Positions 8,926-16,107 of a stretch of 64,000 nt of DNA are shown in pieces. The DNA is from Blastococcus sp. CT_GayMR16. GTDB taxonomy: Bacteria > Actinomycetota > Actinomycetes > Mycobacteriales > Geodermatophilaceae. The translations under genes and the position numbers were made by a program. The stretch is taken from the NCBI RefSeq assembly GCF_004570875.1, contig NZ_SPQK01000008.1, positions 94,393 through 158,392 on the forward strand. Direction: 5' to 3'. Each line of letters opens with the position of its first letter. The stretch's first letter is position 1. The notes below the pieces were generated by a model. It saw only the letters and a program-made list of their open reading frames with translations. It searched no databases and had not been told where the DNA came from.

Positions 8926-9368
8926 GCCTCACCCCGGGCGACGAGCATCGACGTGGAGGCGCAGACTGGCTCCCCGTCCTCCGTGGCGACGTCGACCCGA
9001 GCGGTGAGCAGGTCGTTGCCGGCGACGGTCCGGGCGGCCTCGATCGTCGTGGTCGCGACCAGGCGGTCACCGGCCCGGATCGGCCGGTGGTGCGTGAAGC
9101 GCTGCTCGCCGTGCACGACGCGGCTGTAGTCGAGTGCGACATCCGGGTCGTCGAGCACGACCATCGCGGCCTCGAGGGTCAGCGCGATCGCGAACGTCGG
9201 CGGGGCGATGACGTCGGGATGGCCGGCCGCCCGGGCGGCCTCGGTGTCGCGGTGCAGCGGATCGTCCGAGCCGATGGCGCGCGCGAACTCGGCGATCTTC
9301 GCCCGGCCGACCTCGTAGACGGCGGAGGGCGGGTAGCTGCGCCCGACCAGTTCCCGGTCCAGCGCCAT
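8922..9368 (-). CDS. hadA: FAS1-like hydroxyacyl dehydratase, HadA-type subunit
   Basis: A 148-residue hot-dog protein of the N-terminal MaoC (FAS1-like dehydratase) type. Visible features are YEVGRAKIAEFARAIGSDDP, the HPDVIAPPTFAIAL segment and VVHGEQRFTHHRPIRAGD. It lacks the catalytic Asp-His motif, as HadA does, and should bind the acyl chain in a heterodimer with the overlapping HadB-type protein. It follows rpmG by 33 bases and probably shares its transcript. Confidence 0.88.
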   Translation of the reverse strand: MALDRELVGRSYPPSAVYEVGRAKIAEFARAIGSDDPLHRDTEAARAAGHPDVIAPPTFAIALTLEAAMVVLDDPDVALDYSRVVHGEQRFTHHRPIRAGDRLVATTTIEAARTVAGNDLLTARVDVATEDGEPVCASTSMLVARGEA

Positions 9369-9401
9369 GCTCCCGCCCTCTCGCGTCTGTGGCTGACTAG
9401 G

Positions 9402-9566
9402 TCAGCGGGTCTCGCGGTGCACCGTGTGCTTGCGGTCCTTGGGGCAGTACTTCTTCAGCTCGAGCCGGTCGGGGTCGTTCCGACGGTTCTTGCGGGTGAT
9501 GTAGTTGCGGTTCTTGCACTCCTGGCACGCCAGGGTGATCTTCGGTCGGACGTCGGTGGCTGCCAC
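9402..9566 (-). CDS. rpmG: 50S ribosomal protein L33
   Basis: A 54-residue L33 beginning (GTG)[16 protein letters not shown] and ending [17 protein letters not shown]. Two CxxC-like cysteine pairs (CQEC and YC) are present, so this is close to the zinc-binding C+ form of L33. The GTG start is supported by AGGAG at 9574-9578, seven bases upstream. It follows tRNA-Thr and tRNA-Met and precedes hadA, as rpmG2 does in Mycobacterium. Confidence 0.96.
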   Translation of the reverse strand: MAATDVRPKITLACQECKNRNYITRKNRRNDPDRLELKKYCPKDRKHTVHRETR

Positions 9567-9663
9567 GTGAGTGCTCCTAGCCTTGTGCGTCCGCGGCGGC
9601 GGATGCCGACGCGGTGTCTTCGTACGTGCGGACGGACCCCGGAGAGCCGGGGTCCGTCGGGAG

Positions 9664-9737
9664 TAGCGGTGACCGGACTTGAACCGGTGACACAGCGATT
9701 ATGAGCCGCTTGCTCTACCAGGCTGAGCTACACCGCC
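9664..9737 (-). tRNA. tRNA-Met (anticodon CAT)
   Basis: The minus strand gives GGCGGTGTAGCTCAG at the 5' end, anticodon stem-loop GCGGCTCATAATCGC with anticodon CAT, and T-arm CCGGTTCAAGTCCGG. The first acceptor pair is G-T. The A-box TAGCTCAGCCTGGTAGAGC resembles an elongator tRNA. Confidence 0.95.
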
Positions 9738-9794
9738 AGGACGACCACGCGGCCCGGTCTCTCGACAGGACCGGCAGGTCGGCGTTCATGCTAG

Positions 9795-9867
9795 AGCCCC
9801 TTTACGGAATCGAACCGTAGACCTTCTCCTTACCATGGAGACGCTCTGCCGACTGAGCTAAAGGGGC
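9795..9867 (-). tRNA. tRNA-Thr (anticodon GGT)
   Basis: The cloverleaf on the minus strand has acceptor stem GCCCCTT/AAGGGGC, anticodon stem TCTCC/GGAGA with loop ATGGTAA (anticodon GGT), and T-arm ACGGTTCGATTCCGT. It is first in the tRNA-Thr, tRNA-Met, rpmG, hadA, hadB series. Confidence 0.95.
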
Positions 9868-9888
9868 GTGCTCGAAGAGCCGTCGGAG

Positions 9889-9894
9889 ACTTTA
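9889..9894 (-). promoter_or_regulatory. Candidate -10 element for the tRNA-Thr/tRNA-Met/rpmG unit
   Basis: TAAAGT on the minus strand lies 21 bases upstream of the tRNA-Thr 5' end, a good place for a -10 box. No convincing -35 hexamer is visible at 16-18 bases further upstream. Confidence 0.35.
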
Positions 9895-9938
9895 CCTCGC
9901 CGTCGCCGCGTGGCCCGCCAGGGGGTCGGCGCGCCGCG

Positions 9939-12488
9939 TCAGGCCCGGACGAACAGCCGGCGGTGCGTGGCGCCCGGCCCCGCGGACCGGACGCCGGTGC
10001 GGGCGAGCAGCCAGGTCTCGAGCCGGTCGTCGGGCAGCGGCCGGCTGACCAGGAACCCCTGCAGCTTGTCGCAGCCCATCTCGGCCAGCAGGTTGCGGGT
10101 CAGCTCGTCCTCGACGCCCTCGGCCACGACCCGCAGCCCGAGGTTGTGCGCCAGCTCGATGATCGAGCGGGCGATGAAGGACTCCCCCTGGCTGGTCGAC
10201 ATGCCCAGCACGAAGGACTTGTCGATCTTGACCTCATCGATCGGCAGTTGCCGCAGCTGGGACAGCGACGAATACCCGGTGCCGAAGTCGTCCATGGACA
10301 GCCGCAGCCCGAGCGCGTGCAGGTCGCCCAGCACGCTGCTGTCGCGCACCGAATCGTCGACGACGCTGCCCTCGGTCAGCTCCAGGGTCAGCAGCTCCCC
10401 GGGCACGCCGTGACGCTGCAGTGCCCGCCGCACCCGCGAGACCAGGTCGGGCTCGGTCAGGCAGTGCACCGAAAGGTTCACCGCGACCGAGAGCGCGATG
10501 TCCTGGTCCAGCCATCGGCGGCAGCGGGCCAGCGCGAGGTCCAGCACGTGGTCGGTCACGGCGCCGATCCGGCCGATCTGCTCGGCCAGGTGGATGAAGT
10601 CGTCGGGCGGGATCGAGCCGTAGCGCGGATGGGCCCAGCGCACCAGCGTCTCCACCGAGACGATGTCGGAGGTCTGCGCGTCGATGATCGGCTGGAAGAC
10701 GACGCTGATCTGCCCGTCGGCCATCGCCTGCTCGAGCTCGGTGCCCAGCTGCAGGCGGCGCAGGCTCTGCTGGTCGAGGACGGGGTGGTAGCTCGCGACA
10801 CCGCCGGAATCGGCCGCGGCGAGCAGGGCGACGTCGGCGCGCTGCATGAGCATCCCGGCGTCAGTGCCGTGCACCGGTGCTGCGGCGACGCCGATGGTCA
10901 GCGTGACCTCGAGGTCCAGGCCGGCGACGCGCGACCGGGTCGAGGCGGCCTCGCGCAGGCGCCGTGCGGCCCGCTCGGTGGCGGCCAGGGACAGCCCGGG
11001 CAGCAGGACGGCGAACTGCTCGCCCTCCATCCGGGCCAGCAGTGCCTGCGGGGGTGCGTGCTCGCGCAACAGCCCGGCGGTGACCAGGAGCAGCTCGTCG
11101 CTGGCGGCGTGGCCCAGGGTGTCGGTGACCTCGGTGTAGTTGCCGAGGGCGGCCAGGATCAGGCCGGCGCGGGCCCCGACGGGGTCCTCGGCGAGCAGCT
11201 GGTCGATCTCGGCGGCCAGCCGCTGGCGGTTGGGCAGGCCGGTCAGCCGGTCGTGGTCGGCGTCGTAGCGGATCTGGGTGAGCAGCTGCTGATGGCGGAT
11301 CGCCGCGTTGACGTGCGTGAGCATGGAGTCCAGCGCGGCACGGTCGCTGTCGGCGAAGGAGACGATGTCGCTGCGGCGGTCGCAGACCTCCAGGTAACCC
11401 GGCTCCCCCGCGGCGGTCATCACGGGCGCACCGATCAGGTCGGAGACGCCACGCCGGGCGAGGGCGGCGATCTCCTCGCTGTCGGCCCGGCCCATGGAGA
11501 CCAGGAGCGGTCCCCCGTCGGAGGTCACCGCCCGCCGGCGGAAGACGTCGTCCGGGTCGCCGGGGCCGTCGTACCAGACGGCGCCGTTCTCGGCGGAGAC
11601 GACCAGCCGCGGCTCCTCGTCCAGGTAGGGCGGCAGCCAGAGGGCCACCCGCTCGGCGTTGAGCAGCTCCCGCACGGCCTGCACGATCTGCCGCGTGCCG
11701 GCCTCGTCCGGTGAGACCTGCTCGACCCGGCGGGCGAAGTCGTAGACCCGCTCCACGCTGTGGCCCTCGCGGGTGACCGACCCGAAACGCCGGTACACGA
11801 GCGCGAGCGCGCCGAGGAGCGGCGCGATGAGCAACCAGGCCCACGGGGTGACGCTGACCAGCAGCAGGACAGCCAGGCCGACGAGGACCGACACCGGCCC
11901 GACCAGCACGACCGGGACGAAGAGGCTGGCCCACAGCGTGCGGCCGGGGTAGCCCTGCGTGGCGCAGATGGCGCCGGCGATGAGCGCGGCGCCGACCATG
12001 CTCGCAACCAGGACGGCGACGAGGTAGGCGAACCAGGTCGAGGGATCGACGATGTCCCCGGCCGGCAGCAGGCGGAGCACGCCGACGGCCGCGCACACCT
12101 CGAGGACGACGACGGTGACGTTGAAGACCACCTTCGGCCGCGGGTAGCCCTGCACCACGACGCTGACCCCGATGCCCAGGGCCCAGGCGACCGCCGTCCA
12201 GGACCCGCCGATGGCGACCAGCGACATCACGAAGGCGAGTTCGCTGGGCGACCAGGAGAAGCTCTGCTTGCGGAACTCGAACTGGACGTTGAACGATTCG
12301 GCGGCGAGGAAGCCCAGGAATGCGGCGATCAGCAGTGGGACGTCGACGGGCTTGTTCATCGGGACGAGCGCCCAGAGAGCGATCGGGACCGCGACGGCGA
12401 TCCCGATCCAGGCCACCGTCCACTGACTCAAGAAAGTCAGCGGCCGACGTGGCACGCGGTCGTCCTGCTCGGCCACTGATACCTGCAT
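9939..12488 (-). CDS. Membrane-bound GGDEF-EAL protein, probable c-di-GMP phosphodiesterase
   Basis: An 849-residue protein. The first 230 residues hold seven or eight hydrophobic helices, a GAF-like segment follows (about 260-400), then a GGDEF domain and a C-terminal EAL domain. The GGDEF signature is degenerate: MEGEQF near residue 487, so cyclase activity is unlikely. The EAL domain looks intact: VETLVRW (ETL for EAL, near 613), VNLSV, LELTE, DDFGTGYSS near 731, KIDKSF, VAEGVE and LQGFLVSRP. It should hydrolyse c-di-GMP, perhaps with the GGDEF domain as a GTP sensor. It lies downstream of the GAKWGR peptide gene but beyond a strong terminator. yajQ, a c-di-GMP-binding family, is 3.6 kb away. 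Confidence 0.9.
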   Translation of the reverse strand: MQVSVAEQDDRVPRRPLTFLSQWTVAWIGIAVAVPIALWALVPMNKPVDVPLLIAAFLGFLAAESFNVQFEFRKQSFSWSPSELAFVMSLVAIGGSWTAVAWALGIGVSVVVQGYPRPKVVFNVTVVVLEVCAAVGVLRLLPAGDIVDPSTWFAYLVAVLVASMVGAALIAGAICATQGYPGRTLWASLFVPVVLVGPVSVLVGLAVLLLVSVTPWAWLLIAPLLGALALVYRRFGSVTREGHSVERVYDFARRVEQVSPDEAGTRQIVQAVRELLNAERVALWLPPYLDEEPRLVVSAENGAVWYDGPGDPDDVFRRRAVTSDGGPLLVSMGRADSEEIAALARRGVSDLIGAPVMTAAGEPGYLEVCDRRSDIVSFADSDRAALDSMLTHVNAAIRHQQLLTQIRYDADHDRLTGLPNRQRLAAEIDQLLAEDPVGARAGLILAALGNYTEVTDTLGHAASDELLLVTAGLLREHAPPQALLARMEGEQFAVLLPGLSLAATERAARRLREAASTRSRVAGLDLEVTLTIGVAAAPVHGTDAGMLMQRADVALLAAADSGGVASYHPVLDQQSLRRLQLGTELEQAMADGQISVVFQPIIDAQTSDIVSVETLVRWAHPRYGSIPPDDFIHLAEQIGRIGAVTDHVLDLALARCRRWLDQDIALSVAVNLSVHCLTEPDLVSRVRRALQRHGVPGELLTLELTEGSVVDDSVRDSSVLGDLHALGLRLSMDDFGTGYSSLSQLRQLPIDEVKIDKSFVLGMSTSQGESFIARSIIELAHNLGLRVVAEGVEDELTRNLLAEMGCDKLQGFLVSRPLPDDRLETWLLARTGVRSAGPGATHRRLFVRA

Positions 12489-12577
12489 TTCGTGGGGAAG
12501 ACGGGCGGCGCCGAGGCTAACAGCGGATCGGCCCTCACGAAGGCTGTTGGCAGTCGCGTCGGACGGCTGGTGAAACG

Positions 12578-12615
12578 ACTCAGGGCAGCCGGTCGTAAGA
12601 CCGGCTGCCCTGAGT
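12578..12615 (-). terminator. Strong hairpin terminator after the GAKWGR peptide gene
   Basis: A perfect 17-bp stem (ACTCAGGGCAGCCGGTC and its complement) with a 4-base loop, 39 bases past the peptide stop codon. It makes the small peptide gene a separate short transcript from the GGDEF-EAL gene that follows. A short run CGTTTC comes after it on the minus strand. Confidence 0.88.
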
Positions 12616-12654
12616 TCACGCGCTGAGCAGCGCGTTATGAATCAGATGCGTTGA

Positions 12655-12765
12655 TCAGACAGCGACCGTGCGGCCCCACTTGGCACCGCGACCCCACTTG
12701 GCACCGCGGCCCCACTTGGCTCCGCGAACTGCGCTCTGACCAGACTGGACGTTGTTGATCCCCAT
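12655..12765 (-). CDS. Short peptide with three GAKWGR repeats
   Basis: A 36-residue peptide: a polar start MGINNVQSGQSAVR, three consecutive GAKWGR repeats, and the tail TVAV. I do not recognise the family. Evidence that it is coding: GAGGAGG lies six bases before the ATG; the three 18-base units differ only at synonymous third positions (GGA/GGT, GGC/GGT); and a strong terminator follows. The peptide is cationic and rich in Trp and Lys/Arg, with no transmembrane helix or cysteine. Possibilities include a precursor for a modified peptide (each repeat holds a W-x-R unit), a membrane- or nucleic-acid-binding peptide, or a partner of the c-di-GMP proteins nearby. No maturation enzyme or dedicated transporter is in the window. 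Confidence 0.8.
   Translation of the reverse strand: MGINNVQSGQSAVRGAKWGRGAKWGRGAKWGRTVAV
12670..12723 (-). repeat. Three tandem 18-bp coding repeats
   Basis: Units 12670-12687, 12688-12705 and 12706-12723 each encode GAKWGR. Differences between units are silent, which points to selection on the peptide rather than recent duplication alone. Confidence 0.92.
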
Positions 12766-12962
12766 GATTGCCTCCTCGGCATGACTGACTGCGGCATGCG
12801 GCAGCCACTTACGCGCGGGGGCAGAGCGTCGTTCAGTACGGACCGCGCTGGAGACATTGCTTCCCGTCACTCGTCTGGACAAGCTTCGAAGATCACGACG
12901 GGGTGACGGTCCCTCGCGTCGTAGCGCTCCGTAGTCAGAATTAAGCGACTTGTCACCAAACG

Positions 12963-13000
12963 GGTGAACGGATAGGTCCTCCGTCGATCCGTAACTCACC
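12963..13000 (-). terminator. Possible weak hairpin at the end of the 699-residue gene
   Basis: GGTGA...ACGGAT pairs with ATCCGT...TCACC across the stop codon of the large gene on the minus strand. The stem is interrupted and no T-run follows, so termination is uncertain. The remaining 12766-12962 interval before the GAKWGR gene shows no other gene or clear promoter. Confidence 0.35.
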
Positions 13001-15095
13001 TCGGCAGCCGTACCCGGCCGCCGCGTCGCTCCTCCATCTGCTCGATGCGGTCCGCAGGCCCGGGGGCAACGGCATCCAGAATCGGGTCGTACCAGTGCGA
13101 CTGCGGCGACGTGGGCGGGGCGGGATGCCCCAGCACACCGGCCGTCCGCTCGAAGGAGTCGCGGGCCTGTTCCGCGATCCCGAGGACCGCGAGCCCCTCG
13201 TCAGGGGTCAGCGCTGCGATCTCGGCCGTCGGCTCGAACGTCAGCCCGTGAAACCCCCCGTTGTCCCAAGTGCCGTCGTAGCCGAGCCCCATCGCGGCAT
13301 AATCCGCGAGCAGCCCCAGAACCACGCCCGCAGAACCAGGCGCCAGGGATACGGCGAGATCGACAGTCATGGTCCACAAGAATGCGCGGTCCTGCGCCTC
13401 CCTCTGCTCCTCGAGGCCATGCAACGTGTACGCGAGTTCCTGGCCGTAGTTCTGCACCGCGAGGTAGGCATTCGGGACCACGACCGCGGGTAGTTGCGGG
13501 AGCGAACTGCCGCCGCTGATGTCGACCGGCTGGGCGGTCACCCAGCCCTGCAAGGCCTCCTCCACAACTGCCGAGGCGCTCCGGTCCAAGGTCACGTAGC
13601 CGAGGCCGCGCAACAGCGCGGCGTCGGCGGCTGGGAGAGAACCATCCACCCCGGACATGAGCACCTCTCCGGCGAGCGAGACGTGCACGGCCGTCCGTCG
13701 GCCAGCGCGGTCGACACCGCGTTCGCCGCAGCCCGGGCGACCGGCCAGTCGTCCGCCTTCCCGTCCTCCAGGCGCACCCAGGGCCTCGAGCCCACCACGC
13801 ACGACCGCCTCGCCTGCTGGACCCTCCACCGCCCCGGCCGACGCCACGAGTGCCTGCAGCGACGTTCCGCAGTCCTCCCAGGTACGCGCGAGAAGAACGC
13901 CCCACACCCAGGGCCTGTTCAGGAAGGCGGCCCCGGCTGCCGGATCGGTGCCCTCGCCGAGGATCGCCACGACGGCGACGAGTGCGTCGACCGGTGCCGC
14001 CACGTCGCTCAGTGGATTGATCCGATCGACGGAGGCCGCCCCGAGCACCCGCTCGCGGAGCGCGATCTGCCGCCCCCACGCGGCGACCGTCTGCGGGTCG
14101 AGGCCGCGCGGGCCCAGCGCGAGGCTCGCGGCGAGGACGGTGCCCATGCCCAGGACACCGAGGTCGTCGAGGCCGGCGGGATCGTCGGCCGACGTGTACT
14201 CGGCCGCCAGAACCTCGGCGACCGGCCCCGTTCCGTCGTTCCGAGCGGCGGCGCCGAGTGCGAGAGCGACCACTCGGGCGAGGGCACTCTGCGGTCCGTA
14301 GTCACCACCGCCGAGGTGTTCCAGAGCATCCCTCGTCCCGACCGGTCCCAGGCCGGCCAGAAGGGCGCCGGCGAAGGACACGGACCCCGCGAAGGCCAAC
14401 GCGTCGCGCGCCAGATCCTCCCGGTCTTCCGGGTTGATGAACTGACCAAACCCGTCTGCGAGCGCGCGGCCACGGCGGGCGAGCTCCAGGTCACCCCAGC
14501 CCGGCAGCTGAGCGGCCAGGTACGCAACGACCCGGTTCGCGTCACCCGGCGCCCTGCGGCCCCCGACCGCGGCCCATGCGTCGTCCAGCACGCGCGCCGT
14601 CGCGGCCGCGTCGTCCTCGAGTTCCTCCAGCAGCGCGGTGTGCCGTCGTCGCCGGCGCCCCTCCCCGGCCTCGACGTCGGCCACAATCGCCCGGACGTCG
14701 GCGCCGCCGGACATGACCTGCAGCCGCAGGTCCTCGACCTGCCCGAGGCGCCGCCATGCCTCGGCGAACTGCTCGCTCTGTTCGGCCCCCAGCGCGGCCA
14801 CTTGGCGCCGGGTCTCCCGGAGGCGCTCCTCGTGGGTCCTCAGCCGACCGCTCGCCGGCAGCACGGCGGCGGAGACCTCCCGGACCAGCGCGGTGACTGC
14901 GACCACCTGCGCGGCGGCCGCAGCGGCGTCGTCCCCCAGCCACCCTGGCGCGGCGTCGGCGGCTCCGAGGAGACGGTCGTCGACGGCGGCGACACACACG
15001 CCGGCGCCGGCTATGGCGCGGACGAGGTCGGCCAGCGCGTCGGGGTCGCCCGGCGGCATGTCCAGCGGGATCTGATCGGGCATCTCGGTGCTCAT
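12996..15095 (-). CDS. Large helical protein of unknown function (possible DUF6571-like), with a compensated frameshift
   Basis: A 699-residue, mostly alpha-helical, Ala-rich protein without a signal peptide. Residues 60-170 have a coiled-coil look (LRTHEERLRETRRQVAALG). The layout, a large protein overlapping a small WXG100-like protein (ATGA), resembles actinobacterial DUF6571 loci tied to type VII secretion; this is a weak assignment. Between about 13777 and 13695 the reading frame is odd: the used frame gives LGAPGGREGGRLAGR with poor third-position GC, while the +1 frame gives VRLEDGKADDWPVARAA with 26 of 28 codons ending in G or C. An extra G at 13777-13779 and a lost GACG unit at 13692-13699 would explain it. 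Alternatively a second gene starts at the internal ATG of MSGVDGSLPA. Confidence 0.6.
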   Translation of the reverse strand: MSTEMPDQIPLDMPPGDPDALADLVRAIAGAGVCVAAVDDRLLGAADAAPGWLGDDAAAAAAQVVAVTALVREVSAAVLPASGRLRTHEERLRETRRQVAALGAEQSEQFAEAWRRLGQVEDLRLQVMSGGADVRAIVADVEAGEGRRRRRHTALLEELEDDAAATARVLDDAWAAVGGRRAPGDANRVVAYLAAQLPGWGDLELARRGRALADGFGQFINPEDREDLARDALAFAGSVSFAGALLAGLGPVGTRDALEHLGGGDYGPQSALARVVALALGAAARNDGTGPVAEVLAAEYTSADDPAGLDDLGVLGMGTVLAASLALGPRGLDPQTVAAWGRQIALRERVLGAASVDRINPLSDVAAPVDALVAVVAILGEGTDPAAGAAFLNRPWVWGVLLARTWEDCGTSLQALVASAGAVEGPAGEAVVRGGLEALGAPGGREGGRLAGRPGCGERGVDRAGRRTAVHVSLAGEVLMSGVDGSLPAADAALLRGLGYVTLDRSASAVVEEALQGWVTAQPVDISGGSSLPQLPAVVVPNAYLAVQNYGQELAYTLHGLEEQREAQDRAFLWTMTVDLAVSLAPGSAGVVLGLLADYAAMGLGYDGTWDNGGFHGLTFEPTAEIAALTPDEGLAVLGIAEQARDSFERTAGVLGHPAPPTSPQSHWYDPILDAVAPGPADRIEQMEERRGGRVRLPR

Positions 15096-15379
15096 TCGGC
15101 GCTCGCCCGTCCGTGCGGCTCCTGCAGCGCGCCGTCCAGCCGCAGCCACGAGTTGGCCACCGCGGCGGTCGTGTCGCCGAGCAGGCCGCTGCCGACCGGA
15201 GCGGTGTCCTGGAGGCGGACGGCGATCTCCTCGGCGTCGCCGGCCGCACCGCGCAGGGAGTTGGCCAGCCGGTACACCTCGGCCACGGGCACATCGATCG
15301 ACATGCCGGGCAGTGTGTCGGCGCGGACGCTGTGCCCGCCGGCGTCGTCCACAGGCTCGCTGGCGGGGTAGGCCGCCAC
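15092..15379 (-). CDS. Small WXG100-like helical protein
   Basis: A 95-residue protein if started at the GTG at 15379, or 70 residues if started at the internal ATG at 15304 (MSIDVPVAEVYRLANSL). The second form is the conserved-looking part: two amphipathic helices, ending near AVANSWLRLDGALQ, where a W in a turn is reminiscent of WXG100 proteins. Neither start has a strong ribosome site. Its stop overlaps the start of the 699-residue protein, so the two are probably made together and may interact. Export through a type VII system is possible but no ESX machinery is in the window. Confidence 0.5.
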   Translation of the reverse strand: MAAYPASEPVDDAGGHSVRADTLPGMSIDVPVAEVYRLANSLRGAAGDAEEIAVRLQDTAPVGSGLLGDTTAAVANSWLRLDGALQEPHGRASAE

Positions 15380-15388
15380 CCGATCGGG

Positions 15389-15429
15389 TGTCCACAGTGT
15401 CCACAGGTGCTGTCCACAGGCGGTGGACA
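15389..15429. promoter_or_regulatory. Cluster of TGTCCACA boxes with a TGTCCAC-N5-GTGGACA palindrome
   Basis: Three direct TGTCCACA octamers (15389, 15398, 15411) and an inverted GTGGACA at 15423-15429 sit between the divergent WXG100-like and Tad-like genes; another GTCCACA is at 15347. The octamer matches eight of nine bases of the actinobacterial DnaA box TTGTCCACA. The last two elements form a perfect palindrome with a 5-base spacer that covers the expected -35 region of the rightward promoter. Confidence 0.55.
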
Positions 15430-15443
15430 GGGCTGTCTCCGCC

Positions 15444-15449
15444 TACGCT
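15444..15449 (+). promoter_or_regulatory. Candidate -10 (TACGCT) for the Tad-like gene, probably leaderless
   Basis: TACGCT ends seven bases before the GTG at 15457, so the transcript would start at or next to the start codon. There is no ribosome site between them. The same hexamer precedes menF and the small membrane gene at 53027. Confidence 0.5.
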
Positions 15450-15456
15450 GCCCGGC

Positions 15457-15885
15457 GTGCGGAGGGATGCGGACACGGCGGAGCGGGGATCGACGCTGCC
15501 CTTCGTGCTCGTCTGCTGGACCGTGGCGGCCCTCATGGCCTTCGGCGCGATCGCCGCCTCCGACGCCTTCCTCGAACAGCAGGAGGTGCAGTCGGTGTGC
15601 GACGGCGCCGCCCTCGCCGCCGCCAACCGCACCGACGAAGCGGTCGTCTACACCAGCGGCGTCGGCACCGAGCTGCCGCTCACGCGGGCGACGGCGCAGG
15701 CCGCGGTCGCCGACCAGCTCGGCGACGGCGGCATGCAGTTGGACTCCTGGGCGGCGGAGACCGACGGCGCCGAGGTGACCGTCCGTTGCACGCGGTACGT
15801 CGACATCGCCTTCGGCTGGCTGTTCCTCGGCGGCGAGCAGCTCGAGCGCACCGCCACTGCGAGCGCGCGCGCCCCCACCCTCTAG
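15457..15885 (+). CDS. TadE/TadG-like pilus assembly protein
   Basis: A 142-residue protein: a short charged N-terminus with ERGS, one transmembrane helix (TLPFVLVCWTVAALMAFGAIAA), then DAFLEQQEVQSVCDGAALAAANRTDEA. The E-R-G-S-hydrophobic start and the DGAALAAAN motif are typical of TadE/TadG-like pseudopilins and Flp-pilus-associated proteins. No tad ATPase or prepilin peptidase is beside it. The GTG start is chosen from the family pattern and the leaderless promoter spacing. Confidence 0.75.
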   Translation: MRRDADTAERGSTLPFVLVCWTVAALMAFGAIAASDAFLEQQEVQSVCDGAALAAANRTDEAVVYTSGVGTELPLTRATAQAAVADQLGDGGMQLDSWAAETDGAEVTVRCTRYVDIAFGWLFLGGEQLERTATASARAPTL

Positions 15886-15890
15886 AACAG

Positions 15891-15927
15891 CGACGGCCCC
15901 CGACCACAGAAGGGTCGGGGGCCGTCG
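15891..15927. terminator. Bidirectional hairpin terminator
   Basis: A perfect 15-bp stem (CGACGGCCCCCGACC and its complement) with a 7-base loop lies between the Tad-like gene and tRNA-Tyr, which converge. Confidence 0.85.
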
Positions 15928-15937
15928 TACCGAGGCG

Positions 15938-16019
15938 TGGCGGGTGAAGGATTCGAACCTTCGTAGGCTAAGCCGACGGATTTACAGTCCGCTCCCATTG
16001 GCCACTCGGGCAACCCGCC
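15938..16019 (-). tRNA. tRNA-Tyr (anticodon GTA)
   Basis: The minus strand begins GGCGGGTTGCCCGAGTGGCC and has the anticodon stem-loop GGACTGTAAATCC with anticodon GTA. A long variable arm (class II) and the T-arm AAGGTTCGAATCCTT follow. The acceptor stem closes as GGCGGGT/ACCCGCC. Confidence 0.96.
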
Positions 16020-16107
16020 GTGCGGTGGTACCGGAGAAGAGTACAAGAACCGTGGACGGCGTTCCCGAACCCCGGGGGGACGCCCCGCGCAGTGAAAGGG
16101 ATGAGCC

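Noticed and set aside
12670..12723. The three 18-bp units as a CRISPR-like or non-coding satellite.
   Set aside because: Units are adjacent without spacers, in frame, and differ only at silent positions inside a short gene with a ribosome site.
13592..13798. A separate 68-codon gene in the alternate frame of the 699-residue protein.
   Set aside because: Only its first 30 codons have good codon use; the rest is a shadow of the main frame, so a local frameshift explains it better.
15347..15429. The TGTCCACA cluster as a chromosome origin.
   Set aside because: No dnaA, dnaN, gyrB or AT-rich unwinding region nearby, and too few boxes for an actinobacterial oriC.
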